Shown here piece by piece: positions 22,946-34,480 of a DNA stretch of 64,000 nucleotides (position 1 is the first letter of the stretch; each line of letters begins with the position of its first letter). The notes under the pieces were generated by a model that was given only the letters and a program-made list of their open reading frames with translations, was not told the DNA's origin and searched no databases. The DNA is from Sorex araneus (Eukaryota > Chordata > Mammalia > Eulipotyphla > Soricidae). The DNA is taken from contig NC_073311.1 in NCBI RefSeq assembly GCF_027595985.1, positions 46,141,938 to 46,205,937 of the forward strand. The letters are read 5' to 3'. The position numbers were made by a program, and so were the translations under genes.

Positions 22946-23184
22946 TATGTCACTGTCATCCCGTCGATCATCGATTTGCTCAAGCAGGCACCAGTAACGT
23001 CTCCATTGTGAGACTTGTTGTTACTGTTTTTGGCATATCGAATACGCCACGGGGAGCTTGCCAGGCTCTGCCGTGGGGGCGAGATACTCTCGGTAGCTTG
23101 CCGGGCTCTCCGAGAGGGAGGAATCGAACCCAAGTCAGTCACATGCAAGGCAAACGCCCTACCCGTTGCTATCGCTCCAGCCCC
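22946..23184 (-). mobile_element. Type-B SINE
   Basis: Complete. A short repeat agcctta flanks it (22,931 and 23,184 region). Confidence 0.9.
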
Positions 23185-23189
23185 AGCCT

Positions 23190-23970
23190 TATTTATAAAT
23201 CTTAAAAATAATAAAGGGAATCGGTAAATCAGACAAGGGAAAACGGAGAAGGGGAAGAGCATCCGAGCAAGGGGCTGGTAACTGGGCAAAAAAGGGGAAG
23301 GAAGTGAATAGACGGGGCTGAAGAGATGCAACACAAAGGTAAACTGGACGTGATCTGGGAATCCTGGACGGGGCATGGAGGACTTCAGGTTCTCGAAATA
23401 GCTACACTGCTTTAAACACTGATTTGAAAATAATTCATTGCTGAAATTAAACTCTACATGAATCCACGTGATTCTACGTGAATCCCCAATACACGAAACG
23501 GTGCAGAGCCAGGAGTAACCCCTGCGCATTGCCGGGTGTGACCCAAAAAGCAAAAAAAAAAAAAAAAAAAAAACCAAAAAAACAAACAAAAATAAAGTAG
23601 GAAGAAGCAAGGCAGTTCAGGATGAAGCACAGCGAACTCCACCGGCCTGGTCCCCACCTGATCTAACTTGAGAAGACCCCGTCAAGTCCCTCCACCCAGC
23701 AACTGGGAAATCACTGGGTGAGAAAAAGGCCATTTCCTCCGGGCACCCCCCACAGAGGGGCCTGGTGAGACTCCTCCCGGCCCCAAGGGACACAGCCCTG
23801 GCAGCCGAAACCCCCCAAAACCCTCCACATGCTTTGGCAGAACCTCACCCATGAATGAAGCTTGTCCTGGCGCTTCATAGCACACACCCTACCCTTAGTC
23901 CAAGAGCAGCGCACCCCAGCGGATGGACTCAAAGTAGGAGGCAACCAGCCTTAGAGGGAAATAGATTATT
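23190..23970. other. Unassigned stretch
   Basis: Apart from the SINE end at 23,502 nothing is recognised. Both strands hold open frames without family signals. Confidence 0.4.
23502..23578 (+). mobile_element. SOR SINE, 3' end only
   Basis: gtgcagagccaggagtaacc ... acccaaaaagc-A22; 5'-truncated. Confidence 0.9.
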
Positions 23971-23974
23971 TGGG

Positions 23975-24118
23975 TCCCTGCTTTGGGGCAGGGATTGGGG
24001 TTCGAGATGGAAACACCTGAAATACGGTGGCGGAAGGTGTCATAGGGGTGGGATTGGTGTTTGAATGTCAAATGTAATCCAATATTATGAACTACTTTAT
24101 AAAATAATTTTTTAAAAA
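23975..24118 (+). mobile_element. Diverged L1 3' UTR tail
   Basis: gggattggtgtttgaatgtc and gaactactttataaaataat keep the spacing of the L1 terminus, with many changes. Confidence 0.5.
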
Positions 24119-24157
24119 AATTATGTTCACTTTTTTAAAAATTATGTTCACATAATA

Positions 24158-24170
24158 AGAGAGAGGGAGG

Positions 24171-24206
<36 letters not shown>
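24158..24206. repeat. (GA)n tract
   Basis: Imperfect GA repeat after a diverged L1 tail. Confidence 0.9.
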
Positions 24207-24208
<2 letters not shown>

Positions 24209-24316
24209 ACAGTCAGTCTGGCAGAGACCTGTCCTCGAGAGAACTGGGCGACCTAAGTCAGTGGGGAGAGGAGAGGGTGCAGGAGGAAGAAATATCATTT
24301 TCACTTTTTCTTTTGC

Positions 24317-24412
24317 AGGGGTTGAGGTGAGTAGGGATAGTGCTCAGATCAAACTCAGGGCCACAGACGTGCAAAACAAGTTCTCTAACCACTGAGCTAC
24401 ATCCCCGGCCCT
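24317..24412 (-). mobile_element. tRNA-like SINE, not typical SOR
   Basis: Sense strand reads gatgtagctcagtggttaga with B-box-like gagtttgatct, closer to a tRNA than the SOR head. It is an old tRNA-derived SINE. Confidence 0.5.
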
Positions 24413-24429
24413 CGTTTTCATTTTCTAAA

Positions 24430-25400
24430 CCTGCACATTTTCTCAAATGCTCGCATGGTGAGCATGTTCTACATTATAACTTAAGAAGCAATGAAATAAG
24501 GAGCCAATGCTTTTGAAATGATAAATGCCTTCAAGTGAATTGCCACATTTTAATGAATCATTTCCCTACAGGAGGACATTTTCTGGACCGAATTACACTG
24601 CAATGAAAATGAACATCTTTGTGCAGAATCTTTTCCCCATACCTAAGAGTTATTTTCTTCGGACAAATTTATACAGTTGGCCGTTTCAATTTAAGTTCCG
24701 CGAAGCGCTGCTGAAAATAGGACTTTGCAGAACACAGAAATGTAAGACTCCATGAGTATTTTTAATAACCAACCTCTATTAGCAACATTTGATTCTAGCC
24801 TTTGTATTTAAGAGATAGAAAAATCTAATGTATAAAACCAATTAGCCATTTCCACATCTTGAAACCATTTGAGAGAAATCTGAATCATAAGTGGAAAGTA
24901 GAAATGTACCTTTCATGAATTTTTCATAACATCTCCTTCCACTTATCAAAACTGCACGCTGGAAACCTTTTCCCCGCACAGTTTGGGCTTAGAGTCTAAT
25001 TCTGTGAAGTCACAGTGGCCCAACCGCGCCATGAGCCTCTGACAACAAACTGACATCACCAAATTCTTATAAGCTCTTTGGATGTACGGGATTCTATTCT
25101 TACATCTTCTAAAGCCAAAAATCTATTTTTTCTGTTGTTGTTGCCTCGCCATTAAGCATGTGTGATGGATGCATTTTAATTTAATCTCTTTGCTCTCAGC
25201 CACTTTTCTGAAACTGCCTTCTGGGAAGTGCTCAAAGGATGCTTAGCTCTCCAAAGAAAATATAAAGGACAGCAGGATTGCCTCCTCCTGTGAACGATTA
25301 GTCACTGCCCTACTTGAGGAGAGAGGCCCCTAAATCAGGAAGTTAATGTGTGTGGTTTCTGTTTTGTTTTTTAACTAACCGCTTTAATGTAACATCGAGA
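24430..25400. other. Repeat-free stretch, possible conserved noncoding DNA
   Basis: 970 bp without SINE, L1 or microsatellite, unusual for this window. No splice-bounded ORF. Confidence 0.4.
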
Positions 25401-25411
25401 GTAATTTTGAT

Positions 25412-25598
25412 GGGGCTGGAGCGATAGCCCAGCGGGTAGGTCGTTTGCCTTGCACATGGCCGACCCAGGGTTGGTTTCCAGCATCCTGTATGGTCTCCCA
25501 AGCACCGCCAGGAGTAATTCCTGAGTGCATCAGCCAGGAGGAACCTCTGTACATCGCCAGGTGTGACCCAAACACCCCCAACCCCCCCCAAAAAAAAA
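25412..25598 (+). mobile_element. SOR SINE with TSD
   Basis: TSD agagtaattttgat (25,398) / agagtacttttgat (25,599). Confidence 0.93.
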
Positions 25599-25621
25599 AG
25601 AGTACTTTTGATTAAAAGTTT

Positions 25622-25760
25622 CGGGGTTTGGGTCACACCCAGCTGTGCTCAGGTCTTACTCCTGGTGGGCTCAGGGGACCATATGGGATGCCAGGGATCC
25701 AAACCAGAGTCAGTTGTGAGCAAGGCCAACGCCCTACCTGCTGTACTATCACTCCAGCCC
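25622..25760 (-). mobile_element. SOR SINE, opposed to its neighbour
   Basis: gggtttgggtcacacccagc ... tactatcactccagcccc, 23 bp from the preceding plus-strand copy. Confidence 0.9.
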
Positions 25761-26461
25761 CTGATTAAATATGTTTTAAAATAGGCAGACTTGGTTCTCT
25801 CACGAACATTTCAAAAGGACTTTTTTTTGGTGGGGGTGCAGGACCATGCATGAAGTTACAGTATCCAGCGCTGGGCTCCCATTTATACAAAACGCACTCC
25901 AGGCCTCTGAGCACGTCCCCCACCCCCCACCCCCCACCCCAAGGCCTGCAAAAGGAATTTCAACCAATGAAAACTCTGCCCCCAAAGCAAGTCTTCCTAG
26001 AAGCATCAAGATCATTTCCGCTACTATGTTTACTGACTGCTGGGTACCCCGGACTATGCTAAATGTTCACTGCGAGGAAGAGAGAAGCAAGATCTGCTCT
26101 CATTAATCTTTTGATTTTAGTGTAACGGCACTTAAGTAAACAAGAAATCTATAAAGAGAAGGTCCACCCCCCCAAAAAAAAATGTGAAGAGATTCTTTAG
26201 GGAAAAAAATACATGGTATTAGTTTTGGAAAACCTGCAACACTGGGCTAAGGAATCTGAAGTTTCTATTTGAGAATGAACTGGGCACTCAAAGGGATGTT
26301 TCAAAATCTTAATGTAATCGGGCTCCTATTTAAAACTTCCCAGTGGCTTCTCATTTCCTCTAAAGTAAATTCAAAGTATCTAATAAGATTAAATCCTGCA
26401 TAATCAAAAGACCCTTGGCTATTGATTATACTGGCCTAGGTTTCTGCTTCTGCTTTCCTAG

Positions 26462-26622
26462 GTTTTTTTTTTTTTTTTTTTTTGAGGGGAGGGCACACCC
26501 AGTGATGCTCAGAGATTACTCCTGGCAGGGCCTGGAGGACCATCCACAGTGCCGAGGACAGAACTTGGGTTGGCTGCATGCAAGACAAGTGCCTCATCAG
26601 CCATCTATTCAGTACCTGTGTT
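26462..26622 (-). mobile_element. SINE, old
   Basis: T21 then gagggcacacccagtgatgc ... gttggctgcatgcaagacaa. Confidence 0.78.
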
Positions 26623-26989
26623 TGACGCGCCCCTATTTTCTAGTTGATATATCTTTTGCAATATGCATGTCATACTCAATGGGCTTTACAATCTTACTGG
26701 TGCAGTTACTGAAATGCGACTTTGGTGCACCACATCCTCTCAACTTCTTGTCCTTTCCACCGGGTCTTTTTGCCTGACACTCTCTGGCTCCTACTAGCCT
26801 TCCCTGGAAACCGGCTGCTTCCTGTTCTACATAACTCTTAGCTCTTAGGCAGCACTGTCCTGATCCACGTAGTCTCCCATCTTCCGTGATCCAAATCATC
26901 TCTCTGCTATCTAGCATTCACTATATTAAAAATATATATACATATATATATTTACATATAGTTCTACATTTTATAAATATATTTATACT

Positions 26990-27172
26990 TTTTCTCAGGG
27001 GGAAGAAGGAGAGCCATACTTGAGTGATGCTCAAGGGCTACTTCAGGCTGTGTGATTCAGGAGTGACCACCAGCGTTGCTCTAAGGACCATAGGGGCAAT
27101 ACTGGGGATTCGATCCGAGGGTCCACTCTGCATGCACAGCAAGCACCCTGCCCGTATACTATCTCTCTGGCT
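26990..27172 (-). mobile_element. SINE, old
   Basis: ggggattcgatccgagggtc, ctatctctctggctcc. Confidence 0.72.
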
Positions 27173-27189
27173 CCTCAACTAACTTTTTC

Positions 27190-27318
27190 AACTAGAAACT
27201 CTGGGAGAGCAAAACACCCTCTTATTCACGGCTGAATCCCCAGTCCAGCCTGGAGCAGATTCTGTAGTAGACACTCGATAAATACATGCAGTAGACACTC
27301 GATAAATACTTGATAAAC
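27190..27318 (+). mobile_element. LINE-2-like 3' end
   Basis: ttattcacggctgaatcccc ... gtagacactcgataaatac is the typical L2 terminus (…aggcactcaataaat). The last 22 bp are duplicated in tandem. Confidence 0.6.
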
Positions 27319-27319
27319 A

Positions 27320-28995
27320 CAAGGGAGTGGACTCGCGTAATCTGACTCTGGAAGTACACAAGGAAATATCACTCCCTAAAAAATGGCTCTGATGTCACTA
27401 CTTGGAGACACAGTTTTAAAATGGGTGTCAGAGTCCCAGATTGCCCTGGAGAGCCCAACAGCACACTTAGCTTATGGCTGCTTATTTTCAGCTCGGCCGA
27501 AGACCTCCAGAACCCAGCCACAGCCACGCTCAAGACCCCTCTCCACACGTTTGGACGAGCCTCATGCATGAAGGAACTGGCAGAGGAACCCAGGTGTGCG
27601 GGACCCGGGGCTGAGATCTCCAAGCCTGCTCAGGTTGGGACTGGGCCTCTTCTGCCCAGATCCCCCATTTTCCAGTAGCTAGTTATAGCCTAGTTCTCCC
27701 TCTCTGAGAATATGGCAAGCTACTGAGAGTTTTCCTGCCGGCACAGGAGAGCCTAACAAGCTCTTCGTGGCGTATTCATATGCCAAATACAGTAACAATG
27801 ATGGGTCTCATTCCCCTGACCCTGAAAGAGCCTCTAATGCAGCACTGTTGGGAAGGACGAGTAAAGAGAGGCTGCTAAAATATCAGGGCTAGGACGAATG
27901 GAGACGTTCCTGGGCCCACTCGAGCAAATCGAGGATCAACAGGATGATAGTGATAGTGATAGTGATTTTCAGCTCTGATGCCCACAGGACTTTTACTACT
28001 CTAACAAGGAGAAGCCGCATTGAAAGGACTCGTTTCCCTTTTACTCTGGGAAGGGGCAATGCTCTGGAGACCCAAGAGCAGCAGTCAGCACCATGCTACT
28101 TGGGGCCACCCACCCAGGGGTGCGGTGCCAGGAATGGAATCTGGGCCAGAGCTCCAGGCTTTCCAGTCTTCCTCCCCACCTCCCCTACGCCCTTCCTGCC
28201 ATGGGAAAGTATCTTATCTTAAGGCTTCGGATGGGATAAAGGTCCACGTTCCACACAGACCACACCCCTGTGTTCTTACTGGCGCTCTTGGACAGGACGC
28301 TGATTCGCAGAGAGCAAACTTTCCAATTCCAGGTCAAATCCCAGCCAGGACATGGTAGCCCCTGCATGGGGGAGACATGCAATTTGGGGGGGGGGGGGGT
28401 GCTCCGGTTTCAGTTGGCCAGGGAAACTAAGAAGGAACAGAGTACACGGGGGTCTGCGTTCAATTCTCCGACACAGCTTTCCCAGAAGTGAAAATGAAAT
28501 TGTGATTTCCGTAGTATTTTAATACATGCTTGCCTTCTTGAATTTGATCTCAATTTGGCCTGAACCTGGCGGAGGGGAAGGGAAAGGTTAATTCAGAAAT
28601 GGAAAAGCTCCAGCTGGGGCAATAGTAATTCCAGCCTAATTTCTTGGGTCCCGGAAGAGCGAGGATGGAGAGGTGTAAGTGGGACGAGAAGGAGCAACAG
28701 TGAGAAATGGATGGAAAAGGTTATATTTCTCTTTTGCAGATTTAGAGCTTCCCTTAGACCAAAAAAAAAAAAAATCTAAAAATATAGACTCCTCCAAGCT
28801 TCCCTTCCAAATGTTACTCCTTCATGCTTTTTTTTTTTTTTTTTAGCTTCCTCTGGACCCTTCACTCTACCCAAGACCTCCTTTCAACACGCGCACTTTT
28901 AGAAACAAAGTTTTTCAAAAACTCCAAAAGTACCCATGGTCCCAAACTACTTCCTTCCCCCATTTCTCAAGTCCAAAGCCCACTTCCAAGATGAG
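27320..28995. other. Mostly unique stretch
   Basis: Holds the type-B long SINE (27,700) and homopolymer runs (28,389, 28,760, 28,828). No exon recognised. Confidence 0.45.
27700..27972 (+). mobile_element. Type-B long SINE variant
   Basis: Carries an extra block (tctcattcccctgaccctga ... gagaggctgctaaaatatca) between the body and the tail; ends (gatagt)n. Confidence 0.85.
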
Positions 28996-28996
28996 G

Positions 28997-29145
28997 ACAG
29001 CCCAGGGGCTGGCGGGCAGGCAGTACATGCAGATGCCCCCAGTTCCATCCCCAGATCTGCATGGTCCTGAGCACTGAGCATCGAGCATTGCCAGGACTGA
29101 CCTCCAAGCCCTGAGTCAGGAGAGGCAGCCCCACCCCGCAGTGCT
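28997..29145 (+). mobile_element. SINE, old
   Basis: cccaggggctggcgggcagg ... aagccctgagtcaggag. Confidence 0.6.
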
Positions 29146-29396
29146 GGATATTCCGAGCCCCCTCCCTCACCCGGACACCAAATCCAAATAGTTTCACTTC
29201 TTCATCGCCTCTAGGGGGGTAAGACAGATGGGGAACAATTTGATTAAATTCATTTACATTAATATTGAATAAGTCACTGACAAGTCTGGCCATCAATTCT
29301 ACGAGATTTGGAAGACCTGATAGATGAGACAGTGAGGCTAGACAGAAAGATAGAATAAACACATAAATTAGATATAAATATATTAAACTTTGTTTG

Positions 29397-29567
29397 GGCG
29401 GGGGGAGGTGGAAGGAGGGGACACCAGGTGATGCTCAGTGATCTATTGGCTTATACTCAGGAATTACTCCTGGCAGTGCTCAAGGGACCATATGGGATGC
29501 TGAAAATCAAACCCTGGTCTACCAAGTGGGAGACAAGCACCTTACCTGCTGTACTATCACTCCAGCC
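29397..29567 (-). mobile_element. SOR SINE, diverged
   Basis: acaccaggtgatgctcagtg ... tgtactatcactccagcc. Confidence 0.87.
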
Positions 29568-29696
29568 GCATATATCAGATAAAATTAGAGAGAGAGGAGA
29601 GAGGGAAGAGAGAGAAAGAGAGGGACGAAGCAGATGAAGCAATCCGTGAAGGAGGCTTTTGACAATGAATTTCAGGAAGCCATAAATCAAGAGATG

Positions 29697-30054
29697 ACTT
29701 GAAAAGATGTTACTCTCCTTAAGAGGATCCAACCCAAACCCTCAGACTGGCCCTGATAAGACCCTGACTGAAGACCACGAGAGCGCAAAGGTCTCCCAAG
29801 GGACTCTTTTCTGCACGAGAGGCTGGAAAAGGCCCCTGGAGTCAGCTTCACTCGGCCACGTGCCGCACTCCATTCAGGAGCCCACACCTGGGGCACAGAA
29901 TTCCTCTTTCCCTTGACTCCTGTCCATTTACTCCTGACCACATCCAAGTCTCATGCCTTTACTTTATGGGATTCTCTTTTCTCTCCTCCCTTTTATCTCC
30001 AAAATAAAACTGTTCCAACTATTAGTCTTCTCCTGGAACTCATTTCAAGACAGG
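29697..30054 (+). mobile_element. Possible LTR
   Basis: A unique-looking segment with ctccaaaataaaactgttcc (AATAAA), a terminal CA and no relation to the SINEs. LTR-like only by layout. Confidence 0.3.
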
Positions 30055-30076
30055 TAAAACAAGTCCAGGACATCCA

Positions 30077-30248
30077 GGTGGAGGGCTGGATCGATGGCAC
30101 AGTGGGTGGGCGCCTGCTTCCGGGTCCCCACTTGGCTCCCAGCATCGCATATAGTTGGAGCCCCAGGACCTATGGAGTCTTCTGAGCACCCCCCTCCAGA
30201 AGTGATTCCTAAACACAGAGAGGAGTAAGTTCAGAACACAGATCAGTG
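30077..30248 (+). mobile_element. SOR SINE, diverged
   Basis: ggagggctggatcgatggca ... acacagagaggagtaagttc; its tail runs into the purine tract. Confidence 0.75.
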
Positions 30249-30262
30249 TGGGAAGGAAGGAA

Positions 30263-30320
<58 letters not shown>

Positions 30321-30750
30321 GAAAGAAGAAAGAAAGAAAGAAAGGAAGGAAGGAAGGAAGGAAGGAAGGAAGGAAGGAAGGAAGGAAGGAAGGAAGGAAG
30401 GAAGGAAGGAAGAAAGAAAGAGAGGGAGGGAAGGAGGGAGGGAGGGAGGGAAAGGAAGGAAGGAAGGGAGAGAAAGGAAGGAAGGAAGGAAGGAAGGAAG
30501 GAAGGAAGGAAGGAAGGAAGGAAGGAAGGAAGGAAGGAAGGAAGGAGAAAGAAGAAAGAAGGAGAAGAAGAAGAAGAAGAAGAAGAAGAAGAAGAAGAAG
30601 AAGAAGAAGAAGAAGAAGAAGAAGAAGAAGAAGAAGAAGAAAGAGGAGGAGGAGGAAAGGAGGAGGAGGAAGAGAAGGAGGAGAAGGAGAAGAAGGAGAA
30701 GAAAGAAAGAAGAGGAACAAGAAGAAGAACAAGAAGAAGGAAAAGAAAAT
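30249..30750 (+). repeat. ~500-bp polypurine tract
   Basis: Successive blocks of (GGAA)n, (GAAA)n, (GGAA)n, (GGGA)-rich, (GGAA)n, (GAA)n and (GGA)-rich DNA with almost no pyrimidines. Probably grew from a SINE A-tail. Confidence 0.95.
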
Positions 30751-30937
30751 CCTGGTGAAGGCCAGTATTGACTTTCCTCAGAAAATCCAGGCGATAGGGA
30801 CATCTCCCCAGCCTCATACTCTGAAGCTCAGGGTCCGCTTGCCAGGCAGGTGGGACCGGAGAGCCACACCACGTGCTCAGGCAGACTTGCATCACTCAGC
30901 ATCCACAGACAGACTGATTTTTAAAAATACACCAATA

Positions 30938-31105
30938 TGGGACTGGAGCCGTAGTACAGAGGATAAGGCACTTACTTTGCATGCGGTCGACCTAGGTTCC
31001 ACCCCCAGCATTCCAGAATGTCCCAAGCCCCACCAGGAGTGATTCCTGAGTGCAGAGCTAGGAATAACCATGGAGCATTGCCAGTGTAGCCCAAAAATCA
31101 AAACA
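30938..31105 (+). mobile_element. SOR SINE, diverged
   Basis: gggactggagccgtagtaca ... gagctaggaataaccatgga; approximate flanking repeat aaaaatacaccaatatg / aaaaatatgccaatgtg. Confidence 0.85.
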
Positions 31106-31594
31106 AAAAAACATTAAAATGAAAAAGTAAAAATATGCCAATGTGATCAAAATAAACTCTCCACAGTAACTTGAGAGGAAGGTGAGGGTTGCCTTGCCAT
31201 CCATGAGACAGGCCCACCCTGGCTACCATCTCCCAGAGATCACTTGCCCCATGTGGGTGCCACTTGTCATGGCCCGCTGCCATCAGTCCTGTCCGAAAGT
31301 GGCACGGGCCACTCACTCTGGAGCATGGCCACCCTCTCACTCTGAATTCTAGCAAACTGTCTTACAAAGAAACCATGCTACTCGCTGCGGGTCTGCTTAT
31401 ACTTCGATTCTGGAGTCTATACTACTAATTTTTTTTTAAGTGACGCTAAAAACACCAAGGGAGAGATAAAGCTAGACTTGGGGAAGGATTCGTACCTACA
31501 GCAAAATGAGTGTCTACATATCTATATTCAGGGGATAAGTCGGGAGCAAGTGGTATGAAGTTGGATGGGTCATAGTTCTGGCATGTAAGAAACC

Positions 31595-31740
31595 ATCCCA
31601 CGAGTGGAGGGAAGGTGTAACAGTGGCAGGCTTGGTGTTAAAACACCGAATACCTGGAACAAACCATCATGAACCACTTTGTAAACCGCAGTGTTTCTAT
31701 GAAGTATGAGGGGAACGCTGGAAATAATTAATTTTAAAGA
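31595..31740 (+). mobile_element. Diverged L1 3' UTR tail
   Basis: ggtgttaaaacaccgaatac and catgaaccactttgtaaacc match the L1 terminal layout. Confidence 0.5.
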
Positions 31741-31904
31741 ATCATCTCATGAGCCAAAACAAAACATACCCCGAAGCTGTATATCAAAACAATTCTCCTC
31801 ATTCTCTTAATGAAGTCAATGAAGTCTAAGAGGGTTCAATCGTGTTTTTGTTCTTTATAGAGTGTCAGATGGAAAGCAGAAGAGGACAGTAATTCACATT
31901 TTGT

Positions 31905-32070
31905 TCTGTTTTGCGTGGTTTGAGGGGGTGAGGTAGAGCCACCTGCAGTGGCCCTCCAGGTCACTCCCAGCAACTGTCAGGGCACCCAGAGGTGCTGGGG
32001 GTCCCACCTGGGCCCAAGGCCCCACACCCCTGCCTGCCACACAGGTGTTCAGCCTTCAAGCCCTCTCTCT
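31905..32070 (-). mobile_element. SINE-like, very diverged
   Basis: ggtagagccacctgcagtgg ... gtgctgggggtcccacctgg. Confidence 0.4.
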
Positions 32071-32274
32071 GGATCTCTCCACGTTTATTAGTGATTGTCC
32101 ACTATTCCCTTTGGCAATACTTCATCTTGTTTCCTATTACTTATCTGAAATTTGGTAATACGCTTTTGATCTGTCATGATACAGTAATAAAAAAATGACC
32201 AGTCCCTGTGTGGCTGTTTGTCTGATGTGTGGACAAAGACTTTGAGATGGATTGCTAAAACGAAATGCTCTTTT

Positions 32275-32773
32275 TGAGGGATAGACATAGAAGATCGCAC
32301 TCATCTGTGGAATATAAAGCAACAGAATAGGAGACTAACACTGAAGAGTAGTAGAGATACGAACCAGGAGGTTTGCCCCATGGCTTGGAAGCCGGCCTCA
32401 CATGCTGGGGGGAAAAGACAGCTCAGATAGAGAAGGGACCACCAAGGAAAGGGTGCTCGGAGGACCCGCTCAGGTTGGGAGATGCGTGCCGAATGTAGAC
32501 TATAGATGGAACACAATGGCCACTCAATGCCTCTAGTGCAAACCACAAGACCCAAAAGGAGAGAGAGAACAAAAGGGAATGCCCTGCCACAGAGGCGGAG
32601 TGGGGGGGTAGGGATCCTGGGAACATTGGTGGAAGAGAATGGGCACTGGTGGAGGGATAGATATGTGATCATCGTATGACTGAAATGTAAACACGCAAGT
32701 TTGTAAGTATGGAACTGTACCTCACGGTGATTCGCTATTAAAAATAAATAGATAAAATAAATAAATAAATAAT
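32275..32773 (+). mobile_element. 5'-truncated L1 (3' UTR) with TSD
   Basis: 499 bp of L1 end and 3' UTR. The TSD aaatgctctttt lies at 32,263-32,274 and 32,774-32,785. It ends in an (A)nT-rich tail. Confidence 0.93.
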
Positions 32774-33009
32774 AAATGCTCTTTTGCAACCCAGAACTCA
32801 ATGCTCTGTATGAGTTCTGATACAGATAAGAAGGAACATGAAAGAAAGAGAAAGGCGGCTTGCTCTTCAAGCCTTGAATGGTATCTCTGTACCTCACGTG
32901 CTCGTTACTATGTCTCTGCTTGCTCCTCCCACTCCAGAGGCCAGTGGTCTCTACTGAACACGTACTTCCTCTTTCTTTCCATTTCTTACCTGGGTGTTTT
33001 GCTTTCTTT

Positions 33010-33217
33010 TTTGTTTTGATTTGGATTTTGTTTGGTTTTTGTTCGGTTTGGTTTTTGGGGGGGGGCACACCTGCAGTGCTCAGGGGTTACTCCTGGCTCT
33101 GCACTCAGGAATCACTCCTGGTGGTGTTCCATGGACCATCTGGGATGTCAGGGATAGAACCCGGGTTGGCCAAGTGCAAGGCAAACGCCCTACTTACTGT
33201 ACCATCTCTTTGGCCCT
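33010..33217 (-). mobile_element. SOR SINE
   Basis: Long T/G-rich left end; gggatagaacccgggttggc; accatctctttggccc. Confidence 0.88.
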
Positions 33218-33219
33218 GC

Positions 33220-33890
33220 CACTTGCATCTAAGTCAGTTTAAATAAAATATATCTTGCTTCATAAAAAAATAAAGCTTTATTCCTGAATGGCAAATGTGA
33301 TATCATATTTGGTAGTCCTGCCTGAAAGACCTGAAGCTAACGCTGAATTCTCTTGTACACTCAGAAATCAACTATTGAATAAGTATAGCAGCATTCAGTC
33401 TGCTCTAAGCGGTTCTTAACTTCAATACCATCAAAAGTATTTGCCACCACAAAAGAATGTAGCAGTAATTGAGTCTACAGAAACTTAGGGAAACAAGATC
33501 TTCTTTCTACTTGGCCCGGGACATATGACATTTGACTTGAGTTGGCTGTATTTGCCGTGATTTTGACCACCAAAGTCAAGAATTTTTAATAAAAATAGTA
33601 ACTGGGAATTTTCACACCAAGCACAGCTTATATTGAAAATGCCAGTTCTGTGTGGTCTGTCGTGATTCTGATCACAAACACACCTTTAGTGGCTTTCCTC
33701 AAGAAACCAGAGAAGGGAAGGGGACAGAAAATTACCCAAGAATGGAGGGGCGTCTTCTGAAAGACTTAGAAGCACATAGCCAACTGTTCTCAACTCTAAG
33801 TATTATACTACTTTGTATCCATCAGTGTCACAGACTCTTCTAAAACATTGGTAGCTTCCATACCTAGACTCCACCCTCCCCCACTTCTGC
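33220..33890. other. Unique stretch
   Basis: No repeat or exon recognised. Confidence 0.5.
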
Positions 33891-33903
33891 CTCACAATAT
33901 AAG

Positions 33904-34145
33904 CACTGTAGCTCTGTCGCCTGTTGTTTATCGATTTGCTCCAGTGGGCACCAGTAGCGTCTCTATTTCGAGACTTGTTACTGTTTTTGGCATACCAAAT
34001 ATGCCAGGGTAGCTTGTCAGGCTCTGCGCTGCGGCGGGATATTCTTGGTAGCTTGTCGGGCTCTCTGAGAGGGACGGAGGAATCGAACCGGGGTCCGCCG
34101 CATGCAAAAACAAACCCCCCTACCCGCTGTGCTATCGCTCCAGTC
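33904..34145 (-). mobile_element. Type-B SINE with TSD
   Basis: TSD cacaatataag at 33,893-33,903 and 34,146-34,156. The sense tail is non-A (gacagagctacagtg). Confidence 0.9.
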
Positions 34146-34329
34146 CACAATATAAGTCAACATCAAAAATACAGCTCAATTAACATACTGGCAACATATT
34201 TCAATATACATTTCCAAAGATAAACAAGGGGTGAAGGGAGGGGGTAAATGAAAAGATAGCCATCGTGATCAGTCAATAGGGAATTGCAAATCAATACCGT
34301 TTTGGATCCAGTAGGATGGCTGTGATTTG

Positions 34330-34480
34330 GGACTGACAGACATTACGACGCAAACACACAGGGCCTGCCTTGGTCAAACCCAGGCACTGCCCCTGAGCAA
34401 CCCAGCACCACTGGCTGCGCATTCCTGAGCACAGAGCCAGCGACAGACCCTGAGTCCCTCACTTGGTGTCCCCCTCTTCT
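34330..34480 (+). mobile_element. SINE, old
   Basis: gggcctgccttggtcaaacc ... cctgagcacagagccagcga. Confidence 0.55.

Noticed and set aside
30040..31042. Long frames (186-264 codons) of Glu/Lys/Arg or Ser/Phe/Leu repeats
   Set aside because: All are translations of the polypurine tract; low complexity and open in every frame.
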